This document shows positions 59,002 to 64,000 of a DNA stretch of 64,000 nucleotides, one piece after another. This stretch comes from Megachile rotundata (taxonomy: Eukaryota; Arthropoda; Insecta; Hymenoptera; Megachilidae), in contig NC_134993.1 in the NCBI RefSeq assembly GCF_050947335.1, forward strand, positions 9,176,001 to 9,240,000. The letters run 5' to 3'. Both the position numbers and the translations under genes were made by a program. Numbering within the stretch: the stretch's first letter is position 1; every line of letters starts with the position of its first letter. A model generated the notes under the pieces. That model worked only from the letters and a program-made list of their open reading frames with translations, ran no database searches and was not told where the DNA came from.

Positions 59002-61540
59002 GAACAAGTGCAATAAGCGAATACATATCGATGCTAGTTAATTAAAACATAGTCAATTTTTACGAAGATACGATACATATACGACACGAATGCCATTAGT
59101 CTGCACCGAGATAAATAATCGGTAAAAGATACTCGTTAACTTCATTTCTTAGGATATTTTTTTATTCACAAACAAGCATCATTTCCATGTGTTGACAATA
59201 CGCAAGAGAATTCATATTTGTGATATTACTGCTAGATGCGTAGATGGAAGATTGCGGTTAAAAAAGAACAATTTTGAAACTGAACTTAAAATTATATTTT
59301 AGGTGACATTGAGAAGATTGTGCATTAATTATAATAATATAATAATTAGTATCTCTCTTTCTTCTCTTATTTTAATATTATTATACATATCATAAGAAAC
59401 AAGAAACTATTTATTAATATTATACATATCTCATTAGTTATAGGATGCACATCTGTTTTTTATTTTTTTAATATTTATAAATACCAGTTCAGTCTCAGAG
59501 TTGTTCATTTTTTAACATTGCCATTTACATTTGTAATTCGAAGGATATAGATATTTAGTTCGTAAAGTAACAAGCGAGAACATCGTTAATTAAAGTAATT
59601 AATTTAGTAAGTTGGAAATGTGCAATACATAATTTTCTATCAAGGAATATTTAAAAAAAAAAAATGGCGCAGGTAGCGCCATCTAGTGGCGCATAGCGAA
59701 ACGACAGAAAATTGTTATTTTTCGTAAAATAACTTTTACGATTTTTTGATGCAAGTAGAACGTTCTACGATGTAAATGCAATCAGAGTACTGCTACGTAT
59801 TGCTTAGCATGTTAGAATTGGTAATTTGAAAATTTAGCAATTCATGGACCAAGAAACACTATAACCATCTGGTGGTAGGAGCTTAGAATTAATGAAACTA
59901 TATTATTAGAACTTGTAAGATATTTTTTATCAATATTATATTTGAAATAATTTTAAATGACGTATTTAGTGTATTGGGAATAATAGAAATGGTAAGATAA
60001 ACATTTTTTAGAGTTGCAGTGATGTAATGTGTTGTTCATAATTGAATGATTTCCCGCCAAATATGGCGGCTTTAAAGACTGCCTTTTTGGCGGTTTTTTG
60101 ACAAAGTCTTTCGTTTTGTAATTATTCAGTTTAACTCGTTAATAAAGATATGCAAATATATGAATTTAAAGATGAGCTTTTCAGGATAAAATATTTAAAG
60201 TTTAAGGCATATTTAAATACACAAGTTTTTAAATATTTGAAATTCGATTAATTAGGAAGTGTCACCGTCATTACAGTGTTTCTTGGTTCGTGAAATATAT
60301 TTTTCCTAAATTACAAATTTCAATGACGTAAACACTGTTATTACTCCGACTACATTACCTCAGTAATAGTTACTTTTATTTTAAAATCGTTTACGTTAAG
60401 AAAAACAAATTGTTTATTTTATCGTCAGATGGCGCTAAACGTATCGTTTCCAAACCTTGCATTGATCTTGAAAACCATTGTCAAAGTAAATAACTCATAG
60501 AGTTTAGATTACATTCGGTAAAATATTTTCTTAAAATAACGAACAGTACAATTTAGCGTTTCTCAACCTTTACAATTAACAATCAAAATGTTTACTATTT
60601 TAAATGTTTGTTAAAATCGCGTGGATATTTTAACTGTTATTACTTTTGCAATGCGCTATATATTTTGTTAAATTCGACTTCCATTGTTTATCTTCCTCAA
60701 GTTTATAAAATGTATGTATATAAATTTTAATTCTATGCAAAATATTTCATTTGAATTGTAATTCTCTTGCAAAATTAGAATTATTGTTATCAAAGATTCT
60801 TATTGTAATATTTAAGCAAACAAACGATAAGTACAATTGAAAGCAATGAAAAGCTGTATCTCGTTTTTAAAAAATTTCAACGAATGTACGTTCGGTTAAG
60901 GGGATAGAATTATGAACGATGTCAATTAGACATTTGTAACGACGAGGGTTATCGAAAAGTTTGTATAACCGTACAGAAACTACATAATTAATTTTGCTAC
61001 GTGCAAGTATGCACCGGCTTGCAACTGTAAAATGAATATAATGTATTTATATTTTGCAAAAGTGCACGCACATACATTCCTACATACATACGTACTATAT
61101 GAATCGTGAATTTTTTTCACGAACGCAATTATGAAGTTAATTGAATTTTAATTAAACGGTAGAAAATGTTAGTTGTTAATTATTAGAGTTTGTTCCGAGT
61201 GAGTTGTACGTTTAGGAACACTTTAGAAACTTTTATTGACGAATGTACATTTTCGTGCAATTAAGGATTTTAATCGAATGAATTACGAGTGTATCGTTCA
61301 GTGAAAATTACGTTTTAATTTGCTCAAGTGAATTAAGGTACTTTAAAGATACAAAAGTGTAAATAAAGAATGATTTATGAAATGATATTTAGTAATTTAT
61401 ATTTCTTATCCATATTTTTGTTTGGTATTTTGTGTTTAGTCTGTTCTTTATTGTAAAGCTTACCACAGGTTTTTTTAAACAATTTTTGAAATTGTGTTTT
61501 TGTACAAGTGAAGAAAAGCGTTCTCTGAAATGTTCGTAAC
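59002..61540. other. Hs3st 3' UTR and downstream non-coding
   Basis: No coding sequence. Candidate plus-strand poly(A) signals are ATTAAA at 59041 and AATAAA at 60141 and 61362; which is used cannot be told. Contains a CTCF-like motif at 59676 (separate) and a ccgccaaatatggcgg palindrome at 60055-60070. Confidence 0.5.
59676..59689 (-). promoter_or_regulatory. CTCF-consensus-like site CCACTAGATGGCGC
   Basis: Fits every position of the core CTCF consensus CCASYAGRKGGCRS. It is embedded in tagcgccatctagtggcgca, a motif recurring in the satellite at the right edge of the window, so it may be a repeat relic as well as a possible insulator site. Confidence 0.45.
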
Positions 61541-61935
61541 CTCAAATTATCAAATTCCCAAAAGCTCAAAAGCACGAATTCTGAGAAGCTCAAAATAAAA
61601 AATTAAGAGAATTTAAAATTCTCCAAATTTCAAAAGTTTACATTTTTAAAAGTTCAAATTGTCAGAAGCTTGAAAATTCAAAAGTTTAAAATTTCAAAAT
61701 TTAAAATTCCTAAATTCTCAACTCTCTATATTCTCAAAAATTCAAAATCTCAAATTTAAAAAGTTAAAAAAGCTCAAAGGCATAAATTCTCAAATTCCTA
61801 ACCTCCCAAATTCTCAAATTCTTAAACTCTTAAATTCCCAACTATTTACATTATCGAATTCTAAAATCTCATCATCTTGAAAGCTGAAATTCAAAAAATC
61901 TCAAAAACTCAAAATCAAATAAAAGAATCTTAAAA
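61541..61935. repeat. AAATTC-phased degenerate repeat
   Basis: caaattctcaaa, aaaagctcaaa and aaattcc blocks at 8-13-base spacing, diverged. Confidence 0.75.
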
Positions 61936-62639
61936 ATAAGAAAATGCGATTTTTGACAAAATTAGAAAACTAAGTATATTGGGGGCTTAAGGACTATTAT
62001 ATGATCAAATTAGAAGTAAAATAATGTCATAAAAGCTTGCTGAAAGCTCTAGAAATGAAAGTAAAAAAAATATTTTTCTAAGAAAAGGCACAGCGCCATC
62101 TAGCGGCGAAACAGAGGAACTAATTGAAAAAAATGCATGACCGAACACGTATATTGGAAAAATATAAAAAGTCATATTTAATAACTTTCTGGACATATTA
62201 CGTTCCTTGAGAAATTCTAAGATAAATTCTTATTAACATTGGATGCATTTTATTGTCGATTAAGCCTAAAAAATCAGTATTTATTTAATTCGTTTCAAAA
62301 TGGTACTTGTGACGTCATCTAGTGGTCAACGGTAGAAACTAATGGAGCCAAATTTGAAATAATACGCCTTCAGAAATTTTGAATTTTTGATTGAGGCGCT
62401 TCGCGCCTAACTTAATAATGTTGAGCGACCGAGTAACTTTCACGCTAAAGCAAAAATAGTCAACTGTGTCATCCGGCTGAATTGGTTAAGTGGTGCAAGA
62501 GAAAAACGGTGACAAAAAAGTTGAAAAGTCAAGTACATAAGTGCGAGCAAATTCAATTTTGCATTAAAGTCTACGGGGATATGGTTTTTCGGTGATTATT
62601 CCTCCGTGGCATGCGCGGGCGGCGCGCAGGAGGAATATA

Positions 62640-63130
62640 CCCGATAATGAGTATGCAAATTCGTTAATTACTCACTTTCAAATCAGTCTATGAACTTTTA
62701 TGATTAAAGAGTGTTCAGTGATTCCCTAGCTACTTTTTCATACCATATATGTTCACATTTTCATTGTAAATAATTAGTTATTAATTAATATCCAACACGA
62801 AGTCGGCGGAATACATCGTACGCATGAGCTAATTTGAAATAATTAATAACACATTTTCTAAACACAATTAATGCACTTTAATTATAAAAGAATGTTCAGT
62901 GATCCTTCAGCTACTTTCTCGTATCATATTTGTTCAGATTTTTAATGAAATTAATTAGTTATTAACTAATAACCTAAGGCCAGCCACGGTGACAAGCGGT
63001 ATATACGAGGTCATTTTGAATAATTAATTATACGTTTTGTGGATATATTTTGTGCACTTTTATGATTGAATAATGCTCAGCAATGCAATATTTACATGGT
63101 TCGGTCATAAAAGTTCATAAATAATGTTCG
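62640..63130. repeat. 181-bp tandem repeat, about three diverged copies
   Basis: cttttatgattaaagagtgt-like blocks begin at 62695, 62876 and 63057, exactly 181 bp apart, each followed by ttcagtgat and preceded by related AT-rich sequence. Sits inside the CTCF-motif satellite region. Confidence 0.8.
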
Positions 63131-63756
63131 GGTAACGAGTAATTAATTATTTTGTGTCAGCATTGCGATACGTACATGAGCCGCCTATGTCAATTCTACG
63201 GCGCATGGAAAGTGCAATATTTCGGCACTTTGGCGACGTAGTATGGTTCCTGAGGCATTCAGAAACAAATTTCTATTAGGGTTTGATGCGTTTTGATGCC
63301 TAATAAAGCAAGAAAAGCAATTTTTGTCGGATTCGGTCCAAAATGGTACAGGTGGCGCCATCTAGCGGCGAGCGACGGAACTACGAAAAACTAAAATTTC
63401 GATTTTCTTCGAAATTGAGCAATTTGACGTATTTCTGAGGGTCAGAAATTGTTTTGTGACCTCTCTAGAACCTATACAATGCCATAAGAACCTCCTCAGA
63501 GCGCTAGAAATGAAAATAAAAAAATAGGTCAAAACATGGACTAAAAAATTGGCGTCCATCTAGCGGTGATAATTGGAACTACAAAAAATAAAAATTTCGA
63601 TTTTCTCGAAAACTAGCGAATTTTAAGTACTTCTGAGGGTCAGAAAGTGTTATGTGATCGCATTAGAAGCAAAATAATGCAATAAAAGCTTCCTAAAGGC
63701 TTTAATAAAGAAAATAAAGAAAATGTCATTTTACGGGGAAAATTTGTGGCGCCATC

Positions 63757-64000
63757 TAGCGGCGAAACTGCGAACTAAACTGAAAAACATATTTCCGAAC
63801 CCGCAGTAAAGCGGTCAAATAAAAAATGATTTTCTAGGCTTAATAAGCAAAAAAATGAATAACTTATTCAACAAACATTGCTTTAAGATGTCTAAAGAAG
63901 CGTACTACGTTGTCAAAGTTGCGAAATATTACTTTTTATATTTTTCTTTAACGCGTGTATGGGCATACGTTTTTCAGTTTAGTTCGCAGTTTCGCCGCTA
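63757..64000. repeat. 32-bp perfect inverted repeat at the window edge
   Basis: 63757-63788 (tagcggcgaaactgcgaact...) is matched exactly in inverted orientation at 63969-64000. The second arm runs off the window, so the inverted unit is probably longer. Confidence 0.9.

Larger units (their letters stand above)
61990..64000. repeat. Satellite-like family of ~200-bp units carrying gcgccatctagcggcg, continues right of window
   Basis: Core motif at 62093-62108, 62313-62328 (diverged), 63355-63370, 63551-63568 and 63749-63764; the last three are 196-198 bp apart. Shared flanks include gaactacraaaaa, aaatttcgattttct, cttctgagggtcagaaa and tagaaatgaaa. A longer parallel between 62200-62330 and 63246-63370 (gttcctgag, ggatgcatttt, caaaatggtac) shows duplication of more than one unit. 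No coding sequence. Confidence 0.85.

Noticed and set aside
1..64000. tRNA, rRNA or other structured RNA genes
   Set aside because: I scanned for tRNA B-box-like sequences and conserved rRNA segments and saw none convincing; a covariance-model search would be needed to exclude small RNAs.

Overview
This window is nuclear DNA from an insect, most likely a hymenopteran and possibly a bee. The evidence is three spliced genes with short insect-type introns and gt-ag junctions, very AT-rich spacers alternating with CpG-rich islands, and degenerate TTAGG/CCTAA tracts (TTAGG is the insect telomere repeat). The species cannot be fixed from the sequence alone.

Three protein genes can be supported. 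(1) At the left edge, on the minus strand, are the first two coding exons of an SLC26-family sulfate/anion transporter; the rest lies outside the window. A candidate 5' non-coding exon with a strong donor lies about 10 kb upstream at 10.75-11.0 kb. (2) At 17.46-21.29 kb, minus strand, is a complete Axin gene. Its seven coding exons join in frame to 823 codons and carry a tankyrase-binding motif, an RGS domain, a GSK3-binding helix, a beta-catenin-binding helix and a C-terminal DIX domain. A short upstream ORF overlaps its start. (3) At 55.2-59.0 kb, plus strand, is a complete heparan sulfate 3-O-sulfotransferase of the HS3ST2/3/4/6 type (Drosophila Hs3st-B). Its three coding exons give 372 residues. 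Axin scaffolds beta-catenin destruction in Wnt signalling, and Hs3st modifies cell-surface heparan sulfate. The two genes are neighbours here, but nothing shows co-regulation.

The 33 kb between Axin's upstream region and Hs3st holds no gene I can support. It alternates CpG-rich, partly homopurine/homopyrimidine islands (26.6-27.8, 31.8-32.25, 33.5-34.2, 37.0-37.7, 41.0-41.6, 44.7-45.4 and 48.1-50.0 kb) with tandem arrays. The islands may be first exons, promoters or enhancers.

The most striking feature is the variety of short-period arrays that share motifs: three loci built on CCCTAG with different linkers and periods; two loci of one 15-bp TCAATTC family; a roughly 118-bp array inside a TIR-bounded element whose core CGTTATATCGCC recurs in a 30-bp array 34 kb away; two TTAGG-like zones; distinct 8-bp arrays filling both Hs3st introns; and a roughly 200-bp satellite at the right edge carrying GCGCCATCTAGCGGCG, close to the CTCF consensus. 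Several arrays have periods divisible by three and so produce long open frames that are not genes.
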